Shown: positions 16,181 to 24,516 of the stretch, in pieces | How positions within the stretch are numbered: the stretch's first letter is position 1 | Layout of the letters: each line of letters opens with the position of its first letter | Assembly (NCBI GenBank): GCA_046758085.1 | Contig: JBHHZP010000041.1 | Coordinates: 1-25,595, forward strand | Source of the DNA: VRUB01 sp046758085 | GTDB taxonomy: Bacteria > Pseudomonadota > Gammaproteobacteria > Acidiferrobacterales > SPGG2 | Reading direction: 5' to 3' | DNA length: 25,595 nucleotides | Notes under the pieces: model-generated | The model's input: the letters and a program-made list of their open reading frames with translations, nothing else | The model's database searches: none | What the model was told of the DNA's origin: nothing | Translations under genes and position numbers: made by a program

Positions 16181-19100
16181 CTACTTCCAGCACTCGGTGC
16201 GAGTGGGCACGACGCGTTGGTCTTTCTTGGACGAAGTCGCGTCGGCGACGCTCTCGCGCTTGCGGCCCTCTTCTTTTTCAAACCACTTGTGCGCCTCATA
16301 CACCTGGCGGCGCCTCTCGAACCAGGGTTTGGCCTTCGAGAGCTTGATTTTCTTGCGGCCCTGCTTGAGCTCGAAACCCACCTGCCAGTTTTGTAGTCGT
16401 GCATAGAGAATGCCGGCAAACTCGTTGCGAAAAATATCGAGATTGCCGAGAACCTGGAGCTGGTCTCCGGTCATCTCGATGCCCTCGACCTCGATCGCAT
16501 CACCGTTCATTCTGAGGTCAGCGCGGCCGTTGATATCCTTGACGGTCAGCATGTTCTTGAACCAGCGCACGATGCCTTTTTTCTGTGCCAGGAAAACGAC
16601 TACCGGGCGCGTGTCACGCAGGCGCATCTCGATACGGGCATCGAGCTGCGCCGGGGTCGTAAACGAGCCTTTGCCCTTGGGTACCCCGAACTCTGCCCAC
16701 CATGTAGTGTCTGTGCCGATCTTGGCCGTGCCTATGTATGCGTTTCTAAACTCCACCTTTGTGCCGGACATGTCAAAAGTGCGCGTCTTCATATCCCCAT
16801 TCTTCAGGCGCGCATGTACCTTCAGATCGCCCGCCATCGTCATGTTGGAGAATTGCACGATCACTCTGCCAGCATTTAACACGATCGCACCGCTGGCCGA
16901 CTCGGTCTTCGCGTCGAAATCGAAATGGCTGCGCAGGCGACCGCTGCCCTGATGGATAAAAATGCACGAGTCCGGCGGAACATAGGCGTTGTAGACCCCA
17001 AAGTGAGGAAGATCCGATTCAGGCAGATCGAGCGCAACCTTGAGGTCAGTGAACGGATCGGTCAAGTCGAGCTCGGTGGAGACTCCCGTTACGGAGAAGC
17101 CGGTACCGAAGATGTAGGGCTGGTCGAAATCCGCGTGCGCTTGCTGGAAGTCATCCAGGCTTACGGTCACCTCCGAGAAGGAGTTGTTTCCCTTGCGGGC
17201 AACACGGCCGCGCACCCTGCCCGCGCCTTTGACGCTGTAATCGAGGAAGTCCGCGCGGAGCGCGTTGGCGTTGACGGTGAGGCGGCTGCCGGGTGCAAGC
17301 ACTCCCTTGCGTACCCGCAGGTCGGCATCGAGCTGGCCGGCGCCGTTGATATCGAGCCATGGCGCCTTGCGGAAGTACGTCTTCAAGAACTGCAGCCCGG
17401 GGAACTGCCCGCTCACCCGGACGGAGCCGGACACCGCGCGCAAGCCATCACGCCCCGTCTGCTCCTGCAGCACCAGGCGGTCGAAGGTCGAGTCGAGCGC
17501 TACTTCAAGATTCTGTACGACCTTGCCATCGCCCAGGAGCAACTCGCCTTTACTCAGGTCGAAAGATAATTTCGGTATGGCCAACGGCCCGTCTTTCGAC
17601 ACGACCACACCGGTCTCGCCCGCTCCGTAGGCAACGTTGGTGGCAAGCTTGATGTCTCCCGAAATGGCGACTTCTCGGAACGCTGCGCGGATATTCTTGC
17701 CTGCGAGCGCCAGGCTGCCTTCGGTGCTCGACTGCCCGCTGGCGGTGGCAAACTCCGTTTCGAACCGGGCCGCGCCGCCCCGGACGCGCAAGCCGGTGTT
17801 TTTTGGAATTTGATCGCTGAAATAACGTAGGTCCGGAATATTTCCGGCGATGCGCGCGGAACCGGCCATGGCGCGCAACAGCGCGTTTGTGTCTTCCTTG
17901 TCCAGCACATGTGGGCCGAATGTCGAAGTGAACTGGAGTGCGACTTCGTTGGCGATGGCTTGCTTGCGAGCTTTTATCTCTCCGCCAGCTAGCGTGACCC
18001 TCGCCTTCAAGATTTCCAACCGGCTTGATTTATCCTCAAACACGATCAGACCCTTGTTGCCGGCTTGTGGCAAACTGATGCTAAGGTCCGTATCCAGATT
18101 CAGCTCGCCGGCAACGGCGAGATCACCGAACCGGGCGGCCACCGACGGGCCTTTTAACGCAAAGCTGCCCGTGGCGTGAGGCTGTCCTGCGGCGGTCGTG
18201 AATCGGCCCTGAAGTTGCCCCGCCCCCGTACCGATGCGCAAGCCCGTCTTCTGCGGGACATAGCGGTTAAAATAGCTTAGATTCGGAACCGTGCCCTTTA
18301 CGCGCACCGATCCGGCGGTGAGGTGCAAGAGCCCGAGCGCTTTTTTCACGTCCAGTGTGGAGTGGCCGAACGCGGTCTCAAGCGCGAGCTCGACATTGCG
18401 CGCGACCGTGCGCTTGCGCGCACGTATTTCGGTCGAAATTAGCTCCAGCCCCACGTTGGTTACCTCGAGCGGCAGGTTTTCATCGGGGAACAGCCGCAGC
18501 CCCTTGTCGTCCTTGAGCGACCCGTACTCGAGGCCGGCACTGAGCTTCATATCGCCTTTGATCGTGATATCGTCGAGCTGTGTCACCACGCCTTGCCCCA
18601 CGACCTCGAACTCACCCTGTCCCACGCGCGTTTGCGGGGAGCCACGAAAATGGGTGCGCAAACGCCCGCTGCCGGCACGCACCGCTATACCGGTTTTCTT
18701 AGGAATAAAATTGTTAAGCACCGTCAGATCGGCGATCTCCACAGCGGGCATGTCGACCACCAGGGCCAGGTCCCTGAACGGATCACGCAGGTCGAGCTCG
18801 GCGCTTTCGCCACCAATCTGCAATCCGCGTCCGCGGATAAGCAGCTTGCCAGTGCCTGGCGGCGAGACCGAAAAATTATCCAGTGTCAGCGCTAACCGGG
18901 CGACGGGCTTCTGGTCGTCGACCTCGACCCGGCCCTCGACCCGGCCCTTTCCCTTGGCGTCGAGCGTGTAATCGAATAGGTTGGTGGTCATGTCGGCGGT
19001 ATCAACGATGATTCGCGTACCGGGTGCGAGCATGCCCTTATCCAGGCGAAAGTCAGCGTTGAGCCGCCCTGTTCCATCGATCCGCAGCCACGGCGCTTGA

Positions 19101-19906
19101 CGGAAGAAGGCCTTCAGCAAGTCGAGGTTGTCGAGCCCGCCGGCGATTCGTACCGAGCCCGAAGTGAAACGCAAGACCTCGAGGCCCTTTTCCTTCTTCG
19201 GGTGGAAGCGCTCGAGCGTGACGTGCGCGCTGAGCTCGACGTCCTCGATGGCAGGTTCGGTGCCCACGCGCACGTCCCCTGCCGCGAGCGTCACCGAGGC
19301 CGCGGGCACCTCGACCGTGCCCTTGACCACATGGGTCATGCTGCCCTGAACTTGCCCTTCACCCTCGAAGCGCAGGCGCTCGATCCAGATCTCACGTACG
19401 CCGGTAATAAGCGCGTCGTTGAGCTCGATGGTCCACGGGCGCTTGGGCGTCCTCGGTGGGTAAAGCTCCTCGGGTGGTGGTCTCGGTGGGTTCGATAGCC
19501 CCGGGATCGGCGGCGTCAGGTCGGCCTCTTTCCACGGCTCCGCGTCGGGCGCCAAGCGCTGGCGCATGTAGAACTTGAGCCCGTGTCCGCGCATCGAGTT
19601 GGTGCCGAATGTCGTGCGCACCAACGCCGTCAGCGCGACCCACGCTCTGATCTCGTCGACCTGCGCATACCACTGGAATTTCCGATCCTGTCCGCGAATC
19701 TCCAGGCCCTGCACCGTCACCACGCCCGGCACGATCGTCCAGCCCCGGTCCCAGCGGACCCACAGCTTCTCCGGTTTGCGGTTGATCAGCTCGAATGCAG
19801 CGTCGCTATTGAGAAAGATATTGACGCCGACGAGATAGAATGCGGCGAGCGCGAGCAGCGCGAGCGCGGCGCGTTTGAGCCACTTTTTTTGTGGGCTGGC
19901 AACCAA
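16181..19906 (-). CDS. Large membrane-anchored AsmA/TamB-like repeat protein
   Basis: 1241 residues from a TTG at 19906 that has GGAG five bases upstream; another TTG at 20005 would give 1274 (numbering below uses the longer form). One membrane helix at about 43-66 follows KKWLKR, so most of the protein should be periplasmic. The rest is a long series of beta-rich segments like those of AsmA/YhdP/TamB repeating-beta-groove proteins, which span the periplasm and are thought to conduct phospholipids. Internal duplications are clear. Residues 274-490 and 852-1068 are two copies of a module of about 215 residues (APWLRIDGTGRLNADFRLDK against APWLDINGAGQLDADLRVRK). Two shorter modules at about 555-700 and 705-845 share IP(K/Q)xTGLR and AGSxRxxGxxPxLxYF. 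A Pro-rich stretch lies at about 164-190 and a basic tail at the C-terminus. No specific family name can be fixed. Confidence 0.8.
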   Translation of the reverse strand: MVASPQKKWLKRAALALLALAAFYLVGVNIFLNSDAAFELINRKPEKLWVRWDRGWTIVPGVVTVQGLEIRGQDRKFQWYAQVDEIRAWVALTALVRTTFGTNSMRGHGLKFYMRQRLAPDAEPWKEADLTPPIPGLSNPPRPPPEELYPPRTPKRPWTIELNDALITGVREIWIERLRFEGEGQVQGSMTHVVKGTVEVPAASVTLAAGDVRVGTEPAIEDVELSAHVTLERFHPKKEKGLEVLRFTSGSVRIAGGLDNLDLLKAFFRQAPWLRIDGTGRLNADFRLDKGMLAPGTRIIVDTADMTTNLFDYTLDAKGKGRVEGRVEVDDQKPVARLALTLDNFSVSPPGTGKLLIRGRGLQIGGESAELDLRDPFRDLALVVDMPAVEIADLTVLNNFIPKKTGIAVRAGSGRLRTHFRGSPQTRVGQGEFEVVGQGVVTQLDDITIKGDMKLSAGLEYGSLKDDKGLRLFPDENLPLEVTNVGLELISTEIRARKRTVARNVELALETAFGHSTLDVKKALGLLHLTAGSVRVKGTVPNLSYFNRYVPQKTGLRIGTGAGQLQGRFTTAAGQPHATGSFALKGPSVAARFGDLAVAGELNLDTDLSISLPQAGNKGLIVFEDKSSRLEILKARVTLAGGEIKARKQAIANEVALQFTSTFGPHVLDKEDTNALLRAMAGSARIAGNIPDLRYFSDQIPKNTGLRVRGGAARFETEFATASGQSSTEGSLALAGKNIRAAFREVAISGDIKLATNVAYGAGETGVVVSKDGPLAIPKLSFDLSKGELLLGDGKVVQNLEVALDSTFDRLVLQEQTGRDGLRAVSGSVRVSGQFPGLQFLKTYFRKAPWLDINGAGQLDADLRVRKGVLAPGSRLTVNANALRADFLDYSVKGAGRVRGRVARKGNNSFSEVTVSLDDFQQAHADFDQPYIFGTGFSVTGVSTELDLTDPFTDLKVALDLPESDLPHFGVYNAYVPPDSCIFIHQGSGRLRSHFDFDAKTESASGAIVLNAGRVIVQFSNMTMAGDLKVHARLKNGDMKTRTFDMSGTKVEFRNAYIGTAKIGTDTTWWAEFGVPKGKGSFTTPAQLDARIEMRLRDTRPVVVFLAQKKGIVRWFKNMLTVKDINGRADLRMNGDAIEVEGIEMTGDQLQVLGNLDIFRNEFAGILYARLQNWQVGFELKQGRKKIKLSKAKPWFERRRQVYEAHKWFEKEEGRKRESVADATSSKKDQRVVPTRTECWK

Positions 19907-20095
19907 TTGCGCTCCAGGCGGTGTGTCGGAGGCGTTGCGGCCACCGGCGCAACGCGTGTTTGTTTTCGTTAGCGTGTGAGCAGTGAGTAGAGGATTGTAG
20001 CGCAAATATGCCCGCTGTCGGTATTAAAGCTATAGCCGCAGGCAATCCGGTTGGCGCCAAAGTGGGGGTACGGGCCGAGAAAATACCTTGCTGAT

Positions 20096-21361
20096 TTAAC
20101 GCTGCTCGGTGCTGTCTGACCCCGAGTACCACAGCAGCTTGAGCAGGCCGCCGCGGGTGCACGTTTCGAGCAAGTGCAGCTGTTCATCGGGCGGAACTGC
20201 GGGAAACTTCGATTGCAGCGCCCGCGCCGCGAACGGCGCACTCTGTTTGCCGAGCCAATCCACCATGTCCAGACACGGTGGCGGAATCTCGATGCTCGAG
20301 CGCGTATGCACGGTGCCATGCTCGTCCTTGATGGTGATGCGCACCCATTGCAGCTCCCCGCCCCGCGGCCCTTTGGGTTCGTCGTAGTCCACGCCGGTGC
20401 CGGGCACCCGTTGAAAGCGGCTGTCCTGGTCGATCAGCGTCAGCCGCTGTGCTTCCGGCAGCGTCGGTAGCACCAGGTCGCTCACAGAAATGGCGGCGGC
20501 GGCATTCGGGATTTCTTTCATCAAGCGCACAGCCTGCGCCAGCGCCGCGTCGCGTTCCTCACCGCTGCCCCAGGCGCCATAGAGTGGCCTGCGCCATTGC
20601 GGGTGCTGTAACAGGACCAGGCGCAGCTGCTGCAGGATGCAATCGGCAGCCGTCGGCGGCCGGATTACCAGCGTGACGGCGAGCGAGTCTCCGCTCACAT
20701 AAGTGCGGTGCCACATTCCGCGGCGGAAACAAAGCACGCTTCCCGGCCTCATCTCTACCGCCTCGAACTCGGCCTCACGCCAGTCGGGAAACCCGGCCGT
20801 CATCTGGGGGTACAGGTCATCGGCGAACGGCGTCCCGGGGGTGTACTGCGTGGCATAGGGTTCGGCGAGTCCGCGCACGGGGGCTAGCTCGAAACGTTTG
20901 ACACCTTGCAGTTGAATGGAAACGATGTCATAGGCGTCGTAATGTGCTGCCGCGCCGCTGTTGGCAGGAGATGCCCACGCCGTCACGAGAGTTGCGCCTG
21001 GATTGATTCCCAGGTCCGCCTCCAGTTGGCGCACGAAACCCGCCGCGCCGGGTATATCGGGCGTGATGTCAGCGAAGAAAACAGTAAGGCCCATCTTGAC
21101 CAGATACTCGCTCGATGCCGTGTCGGCAGGCATCATGTAGCTGCTCTTGGCGCCATTGGTAAAAGCGACCTTGCCCTGGTTCGCGTGCGCAAGCGCATCG
21201 AAGCTGCTGAGCTCCTGCGAGCGCAGAAACGCGGGCAGTCGCGCCGGGTCGCCGTGCGAGACAAAATACCCGGACTTGTCAGGCCAGTACTTCGTGTAGA
21301 ACTCGGCGAGGGAGCGCGGTGCGATCAGCGCCTGCAGCGCTGGCTTATCTAAGGTCGACAT
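20096..21361 (-). CDS. JmjC/cupin-4 family 2-oxoglutarate-dependent oxygenase
   Basis: 421 residues from ATG 21361, chosen because GAGG lies 8 nt upstream; ATG 21367 is too close to it. The N-terminal FYTKYWPDKSGYFVSHG (about 21-37) resembles the entry strand of cupin-4 proteins such as the ribosomal oxygenase RoxA/YcfD. The Fe(II) triad is visible: His140-x-Asp142 in AHYDAYD, and His218 in GMWHRTYVSGD. The C-terminal 180 residues would be the dimerisation/winged-helix-like part of the family. Known relatives hydroxylate ribosomal protein residues; the substrate here is inferred only at family level. It is upstream of the AsmA-like gene on the same strand, with a gap of 189 nt. Confidence 0.8.
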   Translation of the reverse strand: MSTLDKPALQALIAPRSLAEFYTKYWPDKSGYFVSHGDPARLPAFLRSQELSSFDALAHANQGKVAFTNGAKSSYMMPADTASSEYLVKMGLTVFFADITPDIPGAAGFVRQLEADLGINPGATLVTAWASPANSGAAAHYDAYDIVSIQLQGVKRFELAPVRGLAEPYATQYTPGTPFADDLYPQMTAGFPDWREAEFEAVEMRPGSVLCFRRGMWHRTYVSGDSLAVTLVIRPPTAADCILQQLRLVLLQHPQWRRPLYGAWGSGEERDAALAQAVRLMKEIPNAAAAISVSDLVLPTLPEAQRLTLIDQDSRFQRVPGTGVDYDEPKGPRGGELQWVRITIKDEHGTVHTRSSIEIPPPCLDMVDWLGKQSAPFAARALQSKFPAVPPDEQLHLLETCTRGGLLKLLWYSGSDSTEQR

Positions 21362-21634
21362 TCCCATTTCCTCAGAACAGTGGCCGGCCGCCTCATTTTA
21401 CGTCGGGCGCCAGCGACGCGCACCGTGCCTGTCGCAGTGTAGAAATAGTTGAGCAGCAATCTCGGAAATACTGCGGGGATAAAATCGCAGAATACACCAG
21501 GCCTTCTGTTTTTGGTAGCGCGATTTTCCGGAGCGGCGCATTGCCGAAGCATGCTCTTGCCCAGGCGAGTGCCGCCTGCGGCCGCCGCGCCTACGCGTGT
21601 CTCCGCGCTCGACGGCCTTTCTCGATCAACGGTA

Positions 21635-22240
21635 TCACTCGCCGCCCATTGTGATGTGGTCAGGTTGTGAAGCTACGCGGGCGAGCCAGGACTGGATCGC
21701 GTGATAGCGGGACAAGTCAAAGCCACCTTCATCGGCCACATGGGTGTACGCATATAGGCCGATATCGGCGATGGTATAGCGTCCCCCAACCAAATAGTTG
21801 CGATGTGCCAGGTGTTGCTCCATGACATCGAGCGCGGTATAACCCGGCGCACGTTTTTCTTGCAGCACCTTCGTGTACTCCGGCGGTGCCCCCAGGTAGC
21901 GCACGATATAGCGGGCGGTGGCAATGTAGGGCTCATGACTGTACTGCTCGAAGAACAGCCACTGCAGCGTGCGCGCATGATCTAACGGGTTGTCGGGCAG
22001 CAACTCGCTGCCTTCAGCCAGATAATGCAGAATGGCGTTCGACTCGGATAGATACATCCCTGGCTTGATTTCGAGCAGCGGGATCTTGCCGTTGGGGTTC
22101 ATAGCAAGAAACTCGGGAGTGCGGGTTTCTTTATTAAGTATGTCGATCTCCACCCACTCGAACGGCTGCTTGAGCTGAGCCAGCAGCAGCTTGACCTTGT
22201 AGCAATTGCCGGAGCCGTGATCACCGTAGACCTTGAACAT
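21635..22240 (-). CDS. Glutathione S-transferase family protein
   Basis: 201 residues. The N-terminal thioredoxin-like domain (about 1-78) has SGNCYKVKLLL at 10-20, offering Ser10 or Cys13 as the catalytic residue. NPNGKIPLLE and LSESNAILHYLA at about 48-76 include the cis-Pro and the Ser that binds the glutathione gamma-glutamyl group. The alpha-helical C-terminal domain (about 88-195) contains YTIADIGLYAYTHVADEGGF. Role: conjugation or reduction with glutathione in the cytoplasm. It lies 35 nt downstream of a methyltransferase gene on the same strand, probably cotranscribed. GAGGG precedes ATG 22240 at about 10 nt. Confidence 0.92.
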   Translation of the reverse strand: MFKVYGDHGSGNCYKVKLLLAQLKQPFEWVEIDILNKETRTPEFLAMNPNGKIPLLEIKPGMYLSESNAILHYLAEGSELLPDNPLDHARTLQWLFFEQYSHEPYIATARYIVRYLGAPPEYTKVLQEKRAPGYTALDVMEQHLAHRNYLVGGRYTIADIGLYAYTHVADEGGFDLSRYHAIQSWLARVASQPDHITMGGE

Positions 22241-22275
22241 GGTGGTGTTCCCTCAGGGGGTACGGGCAGGTGGGG

Positions 22276-22941
22276 TTACGCGGGCGAGTCCGGGTTGTTG
22301 ACGACCTGATACGACGCACACCAGTAGTACTCGAGCTCGTAGATGCTCAGGCCGCGTGAGCACGTGCGCAGGGTAGTAACAAGCTCTGGCGGGCTGGGGA
22401 AATTCTTCAGCACGCGAAAGCTACTGCCGTCCTTCAGCCGGCGGCTCTGGTAGGTGTCGCCCCGCTCATCGCGCTCGGAGATCGGCGTACTGCGGCCTTC
22501 TACATATCGGTTATCGACCAGTACGACGGTTGCTCCCTCGCCCAGACGCCCGTGCAGCGCGCGCAAGAAACCGTGAATCTTTTGATGAGGAACATGTGAC
22601 CACCAGAATGCGGCGAGTGCGGCGGTGAACTCGCCGCCCGCCTGCCTGGGGCGGTAGGCATCCATAATCTCGAACCGGACGCGGTCGGCAGGGTAGGATT
22701 TGTGCTGCGCGAGCGCGAGTACTTCCTCGCTCACGTCGGTCGCGAGTATCGAGCGTGCCGCCGGCGCCACCACCTCCGTCCAGTAGCCGGTACCACAGGC
22801 GATCTCGAGGATGTCATGTCCGTGTAGCAGGCGGCGCAGCAAGTCCTTGAGCGTGGCAAGATCCTGCTGGCGCTCCGGCTTGTGATAAATCTCCTCGTAC
22901 TCGGCGGCACGGCGCGAGTAGTATTCATGCAGCACTGACAT
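22276..22941 (-). CDS. Class I SAM-dependent methyltransferase
   Basis: 221 residues. Methyltransferase motif I, ILEIACGTGYWT, is at 44-55. An acidic residue at the end of the next strand is seen in LATDVSEEVLALA (66-78), and motif IV-like AALAAFWWSHVPH around 105-117. The substrate is not evident. The start ATG 22941 lacks a Shine-Dalgarno, and a perfect TATAAT lies only 5 nt upstream of it, so the mRNA may be leaderless. Upstream partner of the GST gene. Confidence 0.9.
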   Translation of the reverse strand: MSVLHEYYSRRAAEYEEIYHKPERQQDLATLKDLLRRLLHGHDILEIACGTGYWTEVVAPAARSILATDVSEEVLALAQHKSYPADRVRFEIMDAYRPRQAGGEFTAALAAFWWSHVPHQKIHGFLRALHGRLGEGATVVLVDNRYVEGRSTPISERDERGDTYQSRRLKDGSSFRVLKNFPSPPELVTTLRTCSRGLSIYELEYYWCASYQVVNNPDSPA

Positions 22942-22946
22942 GATCG

Positions 22947-22952
22947 ATTATA
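22947..22952 (-). promoter_or_regulatory. -10 element abutting the methyltransferase start
   Basis: On the minus strand TATAAT is followed by CGATC and then ATG. The usual 6-7 nt distance from -10 to the transcription start would place the first transcribed base at or next to the start codon. The -35 region 17 nt upstream is a poor match, so activation by another factor would be needed. Confidence 0.35.
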
Positions 22953-23103
22953 CGTATCCCCGTCTCGGGCATGGCATCGCGGGATTCTAAGTGGAGCACG
23001 AAATTCTTGCCACTGACAGCTCAAAAGACCCGAGCAGCCTCCGCGCCTTTGTGACCCCTGCATTTTTTCCAGCGCAGCGCGAGATCAACCCCGGTTGCCG
23101 CAG

Positions 23104-23120
23104 CCGACTGTCCTAGTCGG
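23104..23120 (-). terminator. Stem-loop directly after the GGCT-like gene
   Basis: CCGACT at 23104-23109 and AGTCGG at 23115-23120 form a 6-bp stem with a 5-nt loop, immediately downstream of the TAA of the minus-strand gene ending at 23121. No U-tract follows. Confidence 0.3.
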
Positions 23121-23639
23121 TTACCGGCGCATTTGTGCCAAGATGCGCTCGTTACGCCCCGCGCGCGCTTGGTCGGTGTCAACGACGGTACGAATCAGTT
23201 TTATCGACTCCAGGTACGTCGTCGGGAAACCGTGATATGTGGCACCGAGCAACACAAGCTCGGTGTACCAGCCGAATGGGCGCAGCGACTCGTCGATATG
23301 ATTCGCCATCGCGACATAGGCAAAGACCTCGCGCTCACGCCCGAGCGCCATGACGCTAAATGTCGTGATCTCGTAGCCGGCGCCAACACCTTCGTGTTGA
23401 TCAAGCGCAGGTTTCTCGCGTGCATCGATCTCGTACAGCGCCCCGAGTAATTTGTCGTTGCGCTCGGCGGTGAAGTAGGCGTTACATTTACTGGAGCCGT
23501 CCCTGCCGCGCTTGTGAAACCGCAACGAGTGCTCCGTAATCGCAGTGACCTGCACGAAGCGCGCCGAGGGCGCACGCTCGCGCAAGCGTAGCGGATGAAG
23601 GTTTGAGCCATAGGCGAAATAGAGCAGTGTCGGGCCCAT
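23121..23639 (-). CDS. Gamma-glutamylcyclotransferase-like protein
   Basis: 172 residues from ATG 23639 (GGAAA just upstream); a GTG at 23675 would add 12. The GGCT fold signature YFAYGSNL is at 7-14 and the catalytic-type Glu83 is in LDQHEGVGAGYE, with the family's typical spacing. Other conserved pieces are LLGALYEID (65-73) and YVAMANHIDESLRPFGWYTEL in the second half. Enzymes of this family release 5-oxoproline from gamma-glutamyl compounds, including glutathione; the actual substrate is not determinable. It lies between two methyltransferase genes, and the GST gene beyond the nearer one fits a glutathione-related theme, which is inference. Confidence 0.85.
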   Translation of the reverse strand: MGPTLLYFAYGSNLHPLRLRERAPSARFVQVTAITEHSLRFHKRGRDGSSKCNAYFTAERNDKLLGALYEIDAREKPALDQHEGVGAGYEITTFSVMALGREREVFAYVAMANHIDESLRPFGWYTELVLLGATYHGFPTTYLESIKLIRTVVDTDQARAGRNERILAQMRR

Positions 23640-23699
23640 TTTCCGATTGTAGCCGGTCCACGCGGGGGGCGGCACAACGGTACATCCGCGGCGCTATCC

Positions 23700-24362
23700 T
23701 CAGGCAGGCCGCTTCGCGGCGATGATCACCTCCGATGCAATACCGAGCTGGGTGACATTCCGCCGGTGCCGGATCTGCCACTGCGCACCGCCCACGAGCC
23801 CGCCCAGCGAGATGGGGCGACAGCCCCCGACGAGTGCGGGATGCAAAGCATGGACCGTGGTCCACACTTTTTCCACGAGCCGCGCAAATAGGCCCGTGCC
23901 GTGTGTCAGGCTGACCACGCCCAGGAGCCCGCCGGGAACCAGCACCCGGTGAGCCTCGTCAATCAGAGTATGGATGTCATCCAGCGCAAGCAGGTCCAGC
24001 ACATAGGCCGAGAGAAACCGGTCGAATGAGTCGGCCTCCAGGTCGAGCGTGGTCTCGCCGCCGGTTTGCAGGACCCGGGCGCGCGGCGCGAAGCGTTCGA
24101 GACGTTGGCGCGCAAGCGCCACCATGGTCGCGCTTACATCGACGCCGACATAACGCGCCGTGGATGACAGCTCGTATTCCAGCAGCATTTCAGCGAGTCG
24201 CCCGGTGCCGCAGCCGAACTCGAATACCGCGCGCGAGTCTTGCAATGACAGCTGCGCTATGAGATCGGCAATGGCGCGGTCCTCATAGAAACGCTGCCAG
24301 TCCTGCCGCGAGCCGAAGCGATCGTAAAACGCCCGCGCTTGTTCGTGAGAAAAAATGGCCAT
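23700..24362 (-). CDS. Class I SAM-dependent methyltransferase
   Basis: 220 residues. Motif I, VFEFGCGTGRLAE, is at 46-58; the acidic residue ending the second strand is in YVGVDVSATMVALAR (about 71-85); a motif-IV-like stretch DSFDRFLSAYVLDLL follows near 111-125; and the post-motif HRVLVPGGLLGVVSL is at about 138-152. The arrangement resembles UbiE/Methyltransf_11 enzymes. It differs from the neighbouring methyltransferase in sequence, so the two are not a recent duplication. The substrate is unknown. It lies 60 nt upstream of the GGCT-like gene. Confidence 0.9.
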   Translation of the reverse strand: MAIFSHEQARAFYDRFGSRQDWQRFYEDRAIADLIAQLSLQDSRAVFEFGCGTGRLAEMLLEYELSSTARYVGVDVSATMVALARQRLERFAPRARVLQTGGETTLDLEADSFDRFLSAYVLDLLALDDIHTLIDEAHRVLVPGGLLGVVSLTHGTGLFARLVEKVWTTVHALHPALVGGCRPISLGGLVGGAQWQIRHRRNVTQLGIASEVIIAAKRPA

Positions 24363-24516
24363 AGTTCATACTGACCGACTGCTAAATGTGAGTGTTGGCG
24401 TTGGGGCCAGGTCAAACCCAAACTAGACATCACGCAACGGACATAACCCTTCTCATTGCGCCCGTTCTTTTCTCTCCGTGGTCCTGGCAGAAGCGCCGTG
24501 AAGACTATGAATACCG

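Noticed and set aside
16038..16406. A 122-codon plus-strand frame near the end of the AsmA-like gene.
   Set aside because: It overlaps the C-terminus of the AsmA-like gene, has no Shine-Dalgarno, and has an Arg/Ser/Cys-rich composition typical of shadow frames.
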